Shown here: positions 32,499 through 41,299 of the stretch, piece after piece
How the letters are laid out: each line of letters starts with the position of its first letter
Position numbering within the stretch: the stretch's first letter is position 1
NCBI GenBank assembly: GCA_035549075.1
Contig: DASZRT010000087.1
Coordinates: 1 to 64,000 of the forward strand
DNA: 64,000 nucleotides
From: DASZFV01 sp035549075
Lineage (GTDB): Bacteria; Myxococcota_A; Polyangia; Fen-1088
Reading direction: 5' to 3'
The notes under the pieces: model-generated
What the model saw: only the letters and a program-made list of their open reading frames with translations
The model's database searches: none
Told to the model about the DNA's origin: nothing
Program-made: the position numbers and the translations under genes

Positions 32499-32680
32499 TG
32501 TGTCGTCGCGTCGAATGTCGCAAGTGCGGCCGCCCGACCTTCGCCGGCTGCGGCGCGCACGTCGAGCAGGTGCTCGGCAACGTTCCCCCGTCGCAGCGCT
32601 GCCTCTGTCGCCAAGACAGCGAGAAGCCCCCGAGCGCGACGGATCTCCGTTCGCGGCTGAAGTCACTGCTCGGCTGGTGA
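32498..32680 (+). CDS. Small zinc-ribbon-like protein
   Basis: A 60-residue cysteine-rich protein that opens with CRRVECRKCGRPTFAGCG and continues with a Cys pair (CLC). The Cys arrangement suggests a small zinc-binding fold; His and Cys residues can be aligned with similar tiny proteins found beside thioredoxin or glutaredoxin genes in many bacteria. The ATG overlaps the stop of the thioredoxin gene (TGATG), so it is translated with it. The function is unknown. Confidence 0.72.
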   Translation: MCRRVECRKCGRPTFAGCGAHVEQVLGNVPPSQRCLCRQDSEKPPSATDLRSRLKSLLGW

Positions 32681-32782
32681 ACGGACCTCGCGCATCCTGA
32701 TCGCCGCCCGCTTCGCCGCGCGCAGCGGTTGCGGCGTCGGTGGGCGACGTCGCGACGAGCACGGCGCCGTGGTTTGCCGCGA

Positions 32783-33847
32783 TCAGCGCGGGCGCGCGCG
32801 CTCGTACTGAGGCGGCCAGGGAGTCGACACGCCCAACTCGGTCGCGGCGCGCAGGGGCCAGTAGGGGTCGCGCAGCAGGGCGCGGGCGAGGAAGACCATG
32901 TCCGCTTGGCCGTTGCGCAGCACGTGCTCGGCTTGGCTCGGCGAGGTGATGAGTCCGATGGCCGCGGTCGGGATGCCCGCCTCGCTCCGGACGCGCGCCG
33001 CGTTCGGCACCTGATAACCGGGACCGGCGTCGATCCGGACGCGCGGCGCGATGCCGCCCGACGAGCAGTCGATGAGATCGACCCCTTCCGTCTTGAGACG
33101 CCGCGCGAGCGCGATGGAGTCCTCCACGTCCCAACCGTCGGGGCCGAGCCAGTCCGTCGTCGAGAGCCGCACGAGGAGCGGGCGTTGGTCGGGCCAGTGC
33201 CGGCGCACGGCGCGCACGATCTCCAGCAGCAAGCGGATGCGGTTTTCGAAGGTGCCGCCCCAGAGATCGTCGCGGCGGTTCGAGATGGGAGAGAGGAACT
33301 CGTGCACGAGGTAGCCGTGAGCGGCGTGAATCTCGACGACATCGAGCTCTGCTTGGAGGGCCCGCCGCGCCGCCGCGCCGAAGGCGTCGATGACGGAGGT
33401 GATGTCCGCCGGCGACATGGGCTCCGGGGTCTGATGACCGTCGTCGAAGGCGATCGCGCTAGGGCCGATGATGGGCCGCCAACCGCGAGGTGGATCGACG
33501 GGCAGACCGCCGTCCCACGGTCGGGCGGTCGAGGCCTTGCGGCCGGCGTGGGCGAGCTGCACGCCCATGGCCGCGCCGTGCGCATGGGCGAACCGCGCGA
33601 TCCGCTGGAGCGCGGGGACGTGCTCGTCCTTCCAGAGCCCGAGATCGTCCGGGCTGATTCGCCCGCGCGGCTCGACCGCGGTCGCCTCGGTGAGCACGAG
33701 GCCCGCCCCGCCGACCGCGCGGCTGCCGAGGTGAACCAGATGCCAATCGTCGGCGAAGCCGTCCTGGCTCGAGTACTGGCACATGGGCGACACGCCGATC
33801 CGGTTGCGGAAGGTGACGCCCCGGAGCTGGAAAGGATCGAACAGCAC
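32783..33847 (-). CDS. Old yellow enzyme family NADH:flavin oxidoreductase (YqjM type)
   Basis: A 354-residue FMN-dependent ene-reductase of the thermophilic-like/YqjM subgroup. Visible family features are SPMCQYSSQDGFADDWHLVHL with the Cys near residue 23, GVQLAHAGRKAS, the substrate-binding EIHAAHGYLVHEFLSP (His-Ala-Ala-His) and the C-terminal phosphate-binding region. It reduces activated C=C bonds with NAD(P)H in vitro; the natural substrate is unknown. The start is GTG at 33847, giving the usual LFDPFQLRGVT beginning. It is monocistronic on the minus strand. Confidence 0.92.
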   Translation of the reverse strand: MLFDPFQLRGVTFRNRIGVSPMCQYSSQDGFADDWHLVHLGSRAVGGAGLVLTEATAVEPRGRISPDDLGLWKDEHVPALQRIARFAHAHGAAMGVQLAHAGRKASTARPWDGGLPVDPPRGWRPIIGPSAIAFDDGHQTPEPMSPADITSVIDAFGAAARRALQAELDVVEIHAAHGYLVHEFLSPISNRRDDLWGGTFENRIRLLLEIVRAVRRHWPDQRPLLVRLSTTDWLGPDGWDVEDSIALARRLKTEGVDLIDCSSGGIAPRVRIDAGPGYQVPNAARVRSEAGIPTAAIGLITSPSQAEHVLRNGQADMVFLARALLRDPYWPLRAATELGVSTPWPPQYERARPR

Positions 33848-33986
33848 GGTTCATCGATAGCACATCGGTCTCGGGCAGACTTTGCGTGACGGCGCGGCCG
33901 GCGCGCAAACGTTGCGACATGCGGCGCCCGGCGCGCGTCTGCCGAAAGGGCCGTCGGTGGGCACGGCGCTTGCGAACACGGGCGTC

Positions 33987-34730
33987 ATGCCGACGACGAT
34001 CGCCGCGCCCGCCACGGTTCCGCTGCGCGGTTTCGTGGATGGCTCGCGGCTCGGCTCTGGTGACTCGCTCGTCCGAGGTCGCGAGGCGATCTACAAAGTC
34101 GGCCTCTGGGCCGCCGTGCTCTCGTCGGTCTTCAGCATCGTCTATGACATTGGGCAGCTCGCCGAGTGGCTCGGTCTCATGGGCTCGGGCGGCGGACCGG
34201 AGAGCGACAGCACCTGGGTTGGCCTCGTGGTCCTCCTCGTGCCGTCCTTCTTCCTCGGGCTCTCCTTCGTCGTCCTCATCGGCAGCGTCCATCGTCACGC
34301 GGCCACCGAGAAGAAGATCTGGAGCCAGACCGCGCTCACGTTCGCGATCATGTACGGCACGCTGATCTGCTTGAATTACTTCGTGCAGCTCACGCTGATC
34401 GCGCCCGCCCTCCACCGAGGCGACGTCCCAGACCACGTCAGACCCTTCGTCTTCCACGTCTTCAATTCGTTCACCTATTCGGCGGACCTCCTCGGCTACT
34501 CCTTCATGAGCCTGTCGACTTTGTTCGCCGCCTTCGTGTTCTCGGGAGCTGGGTTGCAGAGGGTGATCCGTTCGTTCCTGATCGCGAACGGACTCATCGT
34601 TCCGTTCATCGCCCTGCAGACCTACTACCACCCCTTGATCTGGGTGGCGTCGCTTTGGGGCGGCACGCTGCCGGGCTCGACGATCGCTCTGGCCGTGCTC
34701 TTCAAACGAGAGCTCTACGCACGTCGGTAG
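33987..34730 (+). CDS. Polytopic membrane protein of unknown function
   Basis: A 247-residue integral membrane protein with about six hydrophobic segments (for example LWAAVLSSVFSIVYDIG, WVGLVVLLVPSFFLGLSFVV and FAIMYGTLICLNYFV). The loops carry charged residues on alternating sides. No conserved domain is recognised. The ATG at 33987 gives a short N-terminal tail before the first transmembrane segment; the longer open frame upstream would begin with a non-membrane Arg/Ala-rich stretch. Confidence 0.7.
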   Translation: MPTTIAAPATVPLRGFVDGSRLGSGDSLVRGREAIYKVGLWAAVLSSVFSIVYDIGQLAEWLGLMGSGGGPESDSTWVGLVVLLVPSFFLGLSFVVLIGSVHRHAATEKKIWSQTALTFAIMYGTLICLNYFVQLTLIAPALHRGDVPDHVRPFVFHVFNSFTYSADLLGYSFMSLSTLFAAFVFSGAGLQRVIRSFLIANGLIVPFIALQTYYHPLIWVASLWGGTLPGSTIALAVLFKRELYARR

Positions 34731-34835
34731 CGCTCTCAGATGGCGGCAAGCGCTTCGCCAGAGTTTCGTGCTGGCGACCATGCGCACGAGGCATTTCCAT
34801 CGTAGCTTTCGTGCTCACGGAGGGAGGAGCCGAAC

Positions 34836-35213
34836 ATGTTGAGGGACAAAGCTGTGATCGCGACCGTGGCGGTGAAGGACCTCGCGACGGCCCGGAGGTT
34901 CTACGAGGGCGTGCTCGGTCTCGACGTGAAGTCCACCGGTGGCGCGGAGGCCATGACCTTCGAGAGCGGAGGGGCCTCGCTCATCGTCTACCGCTCGCAG
35001 TACGCGGGCACGAACAAGGCGACGGCGCTCAATTGGAACGTGGGTGACGAGCTCGAGAAGACCGTCGCCGCGCTCGCAGACAAGGGCGTGTCGTTCGAGC
35101 ACTACGACTTTCCCGGCATGGTCCGGAACGGCGACGTCCACGTCATGGGAACCGCGAAGTCCGCCTGGTTCAAAGACCCGGACGGCAACATCATCGCCCT
35201 CATGAGCATGTAG
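34836..35213 (+). CDS. VOC family (glyoxalase/bleomycin-resistance) protein
   Basis: A 125-residue one-domain VOC protein made of two beta-alpha-beta-beta-beta units: VAVKDLATARRFYEGVLGLDV at the start and WFKDPDGNIIALM at the end, both typical. Metal ligands are not certain. GGAGGGAGG stands just upstream of the ATG. It is followed five bases on by the disulfide oxidoreductase, so the two are probably cotranscribed. Confidence 0.85.
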   Translation: MLRDKAVIATVAVKDLATARRFYEGVLGLDVKSTGGAEAMTFESGGASLIVYRSQYAGTNKATALNWNVGDELEKTVAALADKGVSFEHYDFPGMVRNGDVHVMGTAKSAWFKDPDGNIIALMSM

Positions 35214-35218
35214 CACCG

Positions 35219-36604
35219 TTGGATCCAGACGTCATCATCGTCGGCACGGGCCAGGCGGGCGTGCCGCTCGCGACCCGGCTCGCGTCGGCGGGCAAACGCG
35301 TCCTCATCTTGGAGCGCAGGGACGTGGGCGGGACGTGCGTCAACGTCGGATGTACGCCGACGAAGACGCTCGTCGCGAGCGCCCGAGCCGCGCACGTCGC
35401 GCGCACGGCCGACCGTCTGGGCGTTCGCGCGGGCGAGGTCACGATCGACTTCGCGGCCGTCATGGCGCGTAAGGACGCCATGGTGGCGCGCTGGCGCGCC
35501 GGCATCGAACGCCGCCTCGGAGCCGGCGGTGAGAACCTGCGGTTCGTGCGCGGGCACGCGCGCTTCGTCGCTCCGCGAACGCTCGAGGTCGACGGCGAGC
35601 GGCACACGGCGGCGCAGATCGTGATCAACGTCGGCGCGCGATCGGCGCTGCCCGAAGTGCCGGGGCTCGGGGACGTCGGGGCGCTCGTGAGCTCGACGGC
35701 CCTCGGCTTGAAGGAGCTGCCGGCGCGGCTCCTGATCCTCGGCGCGGGCTACATCGCGTGCGAGCTGGGACAAGTCTTCCGGCGTCTCGGCGCCGAGGTG
35801 ACCCTCGTCGGACGGTCGCCCCGCCTGCTGCCCCGCGAGGACGAAGTGATCTCCTCGGCGTTGGCGGACGTCTTTCGCGCCGAGGGCATCGGGCTCGAGC
35901 TCGGACGGCAGGTCGCGGCCGTCGCCCGCTCGCCGCTGGGCATGGGCGTCGAGGTGGCCCTCGCGGGAGGCCCGGGCGCCTCGACGCTGCGCGGATCACA
36001 CCTGCTCGTCGCCACGGGGCGGACGCCCAACACGGCCGATCTGGGCTGCGAAGACGGGAACGTCGCGCTCGACGCGCAAGGGAAGGTGCTCGTCGACGAG
36101 CGTTACGAGACGTCGGAACCGGGCGTGTTCGCCGTCGGCGATTGCGTGCCGGGCCCGCAGTTCACGCACACGTCATGGGACGATCACCGCGTGCTGTTCG
36201 AGATCCTGTCGGGGCGAGTCGCGCGAAAGCGCACCGAGCGCCTCGTGCCCTACACCATCTTCACCGATCCCCAGGTGGCGGGCGTCGGCCTCTCCGAGGC
36301 GGAGGCGCGCCGTCGCGGCTTCGAGATCGAGGTCGCCGTCATGCCGTTCGGAAACATCGCGCGCGCGATCGAGATCGACGAGACGGCGGGCGTCATCAAG
36401 ATCGTGCTCGACGCGCGGACCGAGCGCGTGCTCGGCGCGTTCATCGTCGGCGCCGACGCCGGCGAGCTGATTCACGTCTTCAGCGTGCTCATGGGCGCGG
36501 GCGGCTCGGCGCGCGCGATCGTCGACGGCGAGCTCGCCCACCCCACGTTCGCCGAGGGGTTGCAGACGGCGCTCATGAAGCTCCCGCGCTACGCGTTGTC
36601 CTGA
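35219..36604 (+). CDS. Pyridine nucleotide-disulfide oxidoreductase (mercuric reductase-like)
   Basis: A 461-residue FAD enzyme with the redox-active pair in GGTCVNVGCTPTKT (Cys 38 and 43, the CxxxxC type) after the FAD motif IIVGTGQAGVPLATRLA. The NAD(P)H motif ILGAGYIACELGQVFRRLGA is near residue 175, and the dimerisation domain ends with HPTFAEGLQTAL. It resembles mercuric reductase or dihydrolipoyl dehydrogenase without the C-terminal Cys pair of MerA and without an N-terminal HMA domain, so the substrate is open. The start is a TTG at 35219, five bases after the VOC gene. Confidence 0.88.
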   Translation: MDPDVIIVGTGQAGVPLATRLASAGKRVLILERRDVGGTCVNVGCTPTKTLVASARAAHVARTADRLGVRAGEVTIDFAAVMARKDAMVARWRAGIERRLGAGGENLRFVRGHARFVAPRTLEVDGERHTAAQIVINVGARSALPEVPGLGDVGALVSSTALGLKELPARLLILGAGYIACELGQVFRRLGAEVTLVGRSPRLLPREDEVISSALADVFRAEGIGLELGRQVAAVARSPLGMGVEVALAGGPGASTLRGSHLLVATGRTPNTADLGCEDGNVALDAQGKVLVDERYETSEPGVFAVGDCVPGPQFTHTSWDDHRVLFEILSGRVARKRTERLVPYTIFTDPQVAGVGLSEAEARRRGFEIEVAVMPFGNIARAIEIDETAGVIKIVLDARTERVLGAFIVGADAGELIHVFSVLMGAGGSARAIVDGELAHPTFAEGLQTALMKLPRYALS

Positions 36605-36658
36605 CCTCGGGTCACGGCCTCACCGAACCATGCGGCTGCTCGCGCCACTGGCCAACCG

Positions 36659-37444
36659 ATGAACGACGAAGCGGGCGCCGTGTTGCGCCTCGACGCCGTC
36701 AGCAAGCGCTTCGGCGATGCCGTGGCGCTCGCCGAAACGAGCCTCGACGTGCCGTCGGCGCACACGACCGTCCTGCTGGGCCCGAGCGGCTGCGGCAAGA
36801 CGACGGCCCTTCGCCTCATGCTCGGCCTCGTGCGCCCTGACTCGGGACGCGTGTTGTTTCGAGGGCGTCCGCTCGGCCAGCTCGGTGACGAGGAGCTTCG
36901 GCAAGCGCGCACGAAGATGGGTTACGTCGTACAGGAGGGCGGCCTGTTTCCGCACCTCACGGCGCTCGACAACGTGCGGCTGATGGCGCGGCAGCTCGGC
37001 TGGGCCGCCCCGCGCCTCGCCGCGCGCGTCGCCGAGCTCGCCGAGCTCGTGCGGCTCCCGCCCGACGCCCTCGCTCGCTTCCCTCACGAGCTGTCGGGCG
37101 GCCAAAAGCAGAGAGTCGCGCTGATGCGCGCGTTGATGCTCGATCCCGAGCTGCTGTTCCTCGACGAGCCGCTCGGCGCGCTCGATCCGCTCGTGCGCGC
37201 CGACCTTCAAGACGATCTCGCGGCGATCTTCCGCCGGCTCGGAAAGTCCGTCGTGCTCGTGACGCACGACCTGGCCGAGGCGGCGCTCTTCGGTCACGTC
37301 CTCGTGCTCATGCAAGCGGGGCGCGTCGTGCAGCGCGGCGCGCTCGACGACCTGGTCGCGCGGCCGGCCTCGCCTTTCGTGACCCGGTTCATCGCGGCGC
37401 AACGACGCTTCGACCCCGAGGCGGACGCCGAGGCGAAGGCGTGA
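36659..37444 (+). CDS. ABC transporter ATP-binding protein, osmoprotectant type
   Basis: A 261-residue ATPase of the glycine betaine/carnitine/choline type (OpuCA-like). It has Walker A LLGPSGCGKTT, Q-loop YVVQEGGLF, signature LSGGQKQRVALMRAL, Walker B ELLFLDEPLGALD and H-loop VTHD. No CBS domains follow, unlike full-length OpuCA. Its stop overlaps the GTG of the fused binding protein-permease gene, giving a two-gene importer. Confidence 0.9.
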   Translation: MNDEAGAVLRLDAVSKRFGDAVALAETSLDVPSAHTTVLLGPSGCGKTTALRLMLGLVRPDSGRVLFRGRPLGQLGDEELRQARTKMGYVVQEGGLFPHLTALDNVRLMARQLGWAAPRLAARVAELAELVRLPPDALARFPHELSGGQKQRVALMRALMLDPELLFLDEPLGALDPLVRADLQDDLAAIFRRLGKSVVLVTHDLAEAALFGHVLVLMQAGRVVQRGALDDLVARPASPFVTRFIAAQRRFDPEADAEAKA

Positions 37445-38934
37445 GGGTCGCGCTCGCGTGCGTCGTCGTTCTATCTCTCGCGGCGTCGGGCGAGGCGCGC
37501 GCCGCGGAGGCGAAGGCCATCAGGATCGCCTCGAAGTCCTTCACGGAGTCGGTGATCCTCGGCGAGATCGCGGCGCAGCTCGAGCGCGCCGCGGGGTTCG
37601 AGGTCGAGCACCGCGTGGGCTTGGGCGGCTCGCGCCTCGTGTGGGACGCCCTCGTGAAGGGTTCGATCGACGTCTACCCGGAGTACACGGGGACGCTCAT
37701 CGACGAGCTCCTGCCGTCGTCGTCGACGGGCCTCGCCGAAGCGCTCGCCGCGCGCGGCCTCGGGATGACGGCGCCGCTCGGTTTCAACAACACCTACGCG
37801 ATCGGCCTGCGGTCCGCGCGCGCCCACGCGCTCGGCGTCGCGCGCCTCTCGGACCTGCGCGCCCATCCGGAGCTCACGCTCGGCTTCAGCAACGAGTTCA
37901 TGAGCCGCCGCGATGGTTGGCCCGCGCTGCAGCGGCGCTACGAGCTCCCGCAGACGAAGGTCGAGGGTCTGGACCACGACCTCGCGTATCGGGCGGTCGG
38001 CAGCGGCGCCATCGACGTGACCGACCTCTACACGACCGACGCCGAGATCCGGCAGTACGGCCTGCTCCCGCTCGCGGACGACCTGCGGTTCTTCGAGCGC
38101 TACGACGCCGTCCTGCTCTACCGACTCGACCTCGAGTCGCGCGTCGGGCCTGGCGCAATCGCGGCGCTGCGGCGCCTCGAGGGTCGATTCGACGAGGCCC
38201 AGATGGTGGCGCTCAACGCGCGCGCCAAGCTGGATCGTGTTCCGCAGGCCGACGTCGCGGCCGACTTTTTGCGCGCGACCTTCGGCGTCGTCGCGGCGCC
38301 TTCGCCGACGAACACGGCGCGAACGATCCTCGCGCGCCTCGCCGAGCATCTCTTGCTCGTGGGCGCCTCGCTGCTCGCGGCGATCTCGTTCGCGATCCCT
38401 CTGGGGATCATCGCCGCCAGACGTCGTCGAGTTGGGCAGGTCGTGCTCGCCGTCGTGGGCGTCGTCCAGACGATGCCCACGCTCGCGCTGCTCGTGTTCA
38501 TGATTCCGCTGTTCGGCATCGGGACGGTCCCGGCGATCGTCGCGCTGTTTCTCTATGGCTTGTTGCCCATCGTGAGGAACACCCACGCCGGCCTCACCGG
38601 CATCCCGAGCGCGCTCGTCGAATCGGCCGAGGCGCTCGGTCTGTCGTCCGGCGCGCGGCTGCGCCTCGTCGAGCTCCCGCTCGCGAGCCCGCTGATCCTC
38701 GCGGGCATCAAGAGCGCCGCCGTCATCAACGTCGGGACGGCGACCCTCGGCGCGCTCATCGGCGCCGGAGGCCTGGGACAGCTCATCTTCACGGGGATCC
38801 GCCTCGACGACGTGCGCTTGATCCTGCAGGGGGCCATCCCCGCGTCGCTCCTCGCGCTCGCCGTGCAGGGCCTGTTCGAGCTCGTCGAGCGCGCCGTCGT
38901 GCCACGCGGATTGCGCGGGCGCTCGATGCGGTGA
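37441..38934 (+). CDS. Osmoprotectant ABC transporter, substrate-binding protein fused to permease
   Basis: A 497-residue fusion. A signal-like N-terminus is followed by an OpuAC/OpuCC-type substrate-binding domain (about residues 25-290, opening IRIASKSFTESVILGEIAAQ). The C-terminal 200 residues are a BPD_transp_1 permease with five to six transmembrane segments and an EAA-type loop (ALVESAEALGLSSGARLRLVE, in part). Binding domain first and permease second is known in some betaine/choline importers. With the ATPase upstream it forms a complete importer for quaternary amine osmolytes. Confidence 0.9.
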   Translation: MRVALACVVVLSLAASGEARAAEAKAIRIASKSFTESVILGEIAAQLERAAGFEVEHRVGLGGSRLVWDALVKGSIDVYPEYTGTLIDELLPSSSTGLAEALAARGLGMTAPLGFNNTYAIGLRSARAHALGVARLSDLRAHPELTLGFSNEFMSRRDGWPALQRRYELPQTKVEGLDHDLAYRAVGSGAIDVTDLYTTDAEIRQYGLLPLADDLRFFERYDAVLLYRLDLESRVGPGAIAALRRLEGRFDEAQMVALNARAKLDRVPQADVAADFLRATFGVVAAPSPTNTARTILARLAEHLLLVGASLLAAISFAIPLGIIAARRRRVGQVVLAVVGVVQTMPTLALLVFMIPLFGIGTVPAIVALFLYGLLPIVRNTHAGLTGIPSALVESAEALGLSSGARLRLVELPLASPLILAGIKSAAVINVGTATLGALIGAGGLGQLIFTGIRLDDVRLILQGAIPASLLALAVQGLFELVERAVVPRGLRGRSMR

Positions 38935-39008
38935 AGGCTGCATCTGCGCGCGACAGGATCGGCGCTGACGACACCATCAACCGTGAGCTCGTCTGACGAG
39001 TGACGAGC

Positions 39009-39167
39009 TCACGGGCGCGCGGGCGAGAACACGCCGAGCCGCGACGCGATCACGAACGCGACCAAGAGAGCGAACGCGGCCACCACGAAACCGAGCAGGC
39101 GCCGGATCATGGACCGCAGCTCTTTGGAGTGGTCGCTCGCTACGTCTTTTTGCTCGTCCTCTTGCAC
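39009..39167 (-). CDS. Small single-span membrane protein
   Basis: A 52-residue frame from GTG at 39167: a charged N-terminus (QEDEQKDVASDHSKELRS), a basic junction (MIRRLL) and a hydrophobic segment (GFVVAAFALLVAFVIAS) followed by a short RLGVFSPARP tail. The composition is protein-like and the frame is closed upstream by a stop. A further ATG exists at the basic junction. No family is recognised. Confidence 0.5.
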   Translation of the reverse strand: MQEDEQKDVASDHSKELRSMIRRLLGFVVAAFALLVAFVIASRLGVFSPARP

Positions 39168-39242
39168 GCGGTGGCGACCATATCACCGGCACGCGCGCAG
39201 CTCCGGCGCGATCGATGCCTCACGGCCCGCGTGACGACGGAC

Positions 39243-39827
39243 TCAAGCGAAGCTCCGGACGACGGAGAACGCGCGGTCCAGGCAGACGCGAATGTCGGGC
39301 TTGCCCCGAGAGTCGGTCCATTCGTCGATGCCGCAGGTAAACGCCGCGAGCGCGGCGGCGACCGTGACTCGGGCCGTGAGGTCCCGACCGGGCGCATTGG
39401 GCAATCGCTTCGCCAGGACTTTGGCGAGCTCTCGCTCCCAGATTGAGCGCTTTTCGAAGCTCTTCCCGAGGAGGGCGGGCGTCGCCTTCGCGAGCCGGGT
39501 CATCGCGAGCGCCCACTTGGGGTTCTCGTCGTAGTACTTCAGGAGCGACCGCAGCGTCTCGCAAACGCTCTCGAACGGCGCCTCGGTCCTGGGCCGCGCC
39601 TCCAGCTCACGGACCAGCTCGTCCGTCAGCTCCTCGTACCAGGCGAACACCAAGTCTTCCTTGGTTGCGAAGTGGCGGAAGAGCGTGCGTTTGGACACCG
39701 CTAGCGGACCGACGATGTCGTCGATGGTCGTCTCCTCGAAGCCTTTCTGAGTGAAGAGCTGGATGGCTTGCCGCGACAGCTCGCTCTTCAGCTGGCGCTT
39801 CCGCTTCTCGCGCAGTCCTTCTTTCAT
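39243..39827 (-). CDS. TetR family transcriptional regulator
   Basis: A 194-residue TetR repressor with a standard HTH (RQAIQLFTQKGFEETTIDDI and VSKRTLFRHFATKEDLV) and an acyl-CoA/fatty-acid-type C-terminal domain. It is divergent from the SDR gene, with two palindromes between them. Its promoter TTGACA-N16-TATCGT (39862-39835) places the transcription start within about one base of the ATG, so the mRNA is likely leaderless. Confidence 0.88.
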   Translation of the reverse strand: MKEGLREKRKRQLKSELSRQAIQLFTQKGFEETTIDDIVGPLAVSKRTLFRHFATKEDLVFAWYEELTDELVRELEARPRTEAPFESVCETLRSLLKYYDENPKWALAMTRLAKATPALLGKSFEKRSIWERELAKVLAKRLPNAPGRDLTARVTVAAALAAFTCGIDEWTDSRGKPDIRVCLDRAFSVVRSFA

Positions 39828-39834
39828 GCCCTTG

Positions 39835-39902
39835 ACGATAGGCCAGTGGCGTCAGGTGTCAATGTGTCACCTATTGACAAGTGTCACTTGGTGACATATT
39901 GT
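39835..39902. promoter_or_regulatory. Divergent promoters with tandem TetR operators
   Basis: Two perfect 15-bp dyads of the type TGTCA-N5-TGACA lie at 39865-39879 and 39882-39896. The SDR promoter is TTGACA (39874-39879), N17, TATTGT (39897-39902); the second dyad fills its spacer. The tetR promoter runs the other way (TTGACA 39862-39857, TATCGT 39840-39835). A bound repressor would block both. Confidence 0.78.
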
Positions 39903-39920
39903 GGTCTTCAGGAGGTCGTC

Positions 39921-40832
39921 ATGAAAAAGAACGTACTGATCACGGGTGGCGCATCGGGGCTGGGCCGGGAGGCCGTCCGTCTCTTCGCGGAGCGCGGATA
40001 TCATGTCTTCGCGGGAGTCCGGCGCGCCGAGGACGCCGACAAGGTCGCGCGCCTTCACGGCAGCGTCACGCCGGTGCTGCTGGACGTCGCGGATCCGCAG
40101 CAGGTCGCAGAGGCCGCTGAGCAAGTGGACCGCGCCTGCGGGCCGGATGGCCTGGCGGTCCTCATCAACGCTGCGGGGAGCATCCTCTACGGGCCCATCG
40201 AGCACACCAGCCGGGCCGAGGCCGCGTCGCTCTTCGAGGTTCTCACCTTCGGGCCGTTCGAGCTGTCGAACCGCATGCTGCCGGCGCTCAAGCGCTTCTC
40301 GAACCGCGGGGCGGGACGGGCCAAGGTGCTCAACGTGATCTCTTGGGCATCCTTCGACGCAAACCCCTTCGTCGGCTTCTACGCGGCCGCGAAGGCCGCG
40401 TTGCTGCGCCTCACTCAAGCCCAGAACCTCGAGCTGGCGCAGTTCGACGTCGACGCCGTCGCCGTGGTACCGGGGATGATGAAGACGCCCTTCGTCGCGA
40501 AGGCAGAGGGCCAGATCGAGCAAGTGTTGGAGCACCTCGCTCCCCAGGGGCGCGACGACTACGGCGCGGGATTGGCGCACATGGCGTCAATGAGCCGTGG
40601 CGCCGGTCAGAACCCGCTGGCGGCTTCGCCAGAAAAAGTCGCGCGCCAGCTGCTCGCCATCGCCGAGAAACGGCGCGCCAAGCACCAGTACAACCTGGGC
40701 TTCGACACGGCGTTGGTTCGCTTCCTGAACTTCGTTCTTCCCTCCTGGGTGCTGAAGGCCGCGAAGACGGCGCTGTTCGGACTGAATCGTCGGACTGAAC
40801 GAAGGCTCTTCGCGGCCCCGGCGGCCCCTTGA
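39921..40832 (+). CDS. SDR family oxidoreductase
   Basis: A 303-residue short-chain dehydrogenase. The cofactor motif TGGASGLG is at residues 8-15, the NAG-like motif is seen as INAAGS, and the catalytic triad is Ser in VLNVISWASF with YAAAK (Tyr-x-x-x-Lys). The C-terminal extension of about 70 residues is Arg-rich and hydrophobic. AGGAGG lies five bases before the ATG. It is under control of the divergent TetR. Confidence 0.9.
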   Translation: MKKNVLITGGASGLGREAVRLFAERGYHVFAGVRRAEDADKVARLHGSVTPVLLDVADPQQVAEAAEQVDRACGPDGLAVLINAAGSILYGPIEHTSRAEAASLFEVLTFGPFELSNRMLPALKRFSNRGAGRAKVLNVISWASFDANPFVGFYAAAKAALLRLTQAQNLELAQFDVDAVAVVPGMMKTPFVAKAEGQIEQVLEHLAPQGRDDYGAGLAHMASMSRGAGQNPLAASPEKVARQLLAIAEKRRAKHQYNLGFDTALVRFLNFVLPSWVLKAAKTALFGLNRRTERRLFAAPAAP

Positions 40833-40858
40833 ACCCTCACCCGAGAGAGGAGATCGCA

Positions 40859-41299
40859 GTGAAAGCAGTAGGGTTGGTTCTAACGCTCGTCAGCCTGACC
40901 GCGTCTATCTACTACTTCGTTGCGGGAGTGATCGGCCCCGAACGAATGGTTGTCTACGGCAGAGCCAACGTTCCCGTGTGGGGCATACGGACCTGGGCGG
41001 TTCTCTTGGGCGTCGGCGGGATCCTCCTCTTGTTTCCGTCCACGTTCAGGGTGGCGACCGTCTTGATGGTGATGAACTCGATCTTCACGATCGCTTGCTT
41101 CGTGATCGCGAAGGATTGGAGAGGAGGGCTGACAGAGCTCGTCTTTCTCCAGATCCCCGTGTTCTTGTATTGCGCCGGCTACCCCCTCGCGCTGGAGAAG
41201 GTCAGGGATCTCTTCTCGAGTCGATTCACGTCGCAGGTGGCGGCGAGATCGATCGAGACTGACGGAAGGCGCGTAGGGCCTAGGCCCAAAGGATTCTGA
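40859..41299 (+). CDS. Four-span membrane protein of unknown function
   Basis: A 146-residue membrane protein with about four hydrophobic segments, beginning with VGLVLTLVSLTASIYYFVAG, then WAVLLGVGGILLLFP, VATVLMVMNSIFTIACFVI and FLQIPVFLYCAG. The GTG at 40859 has GAGAGGAG at the right distance, while an ATG at 40829 has no such site. It follows the SDR gene with a 26-base gap and is likely cotranscribed with it. No family is recognised. Confidence 0.7.
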   Translation: MKAVGLVLTLVSLTASIYYFVAGVIGPERMVVYGRANVPVWGIRTWAVLLGVGGILLLFPSTFRVATVLMVMNSIFTIACFVIAKDWRGGLTELVFLQIPVFLYCAGYPLALEKVRDLFSSRFTSQVAARSIETDGRRVGPRPKGF

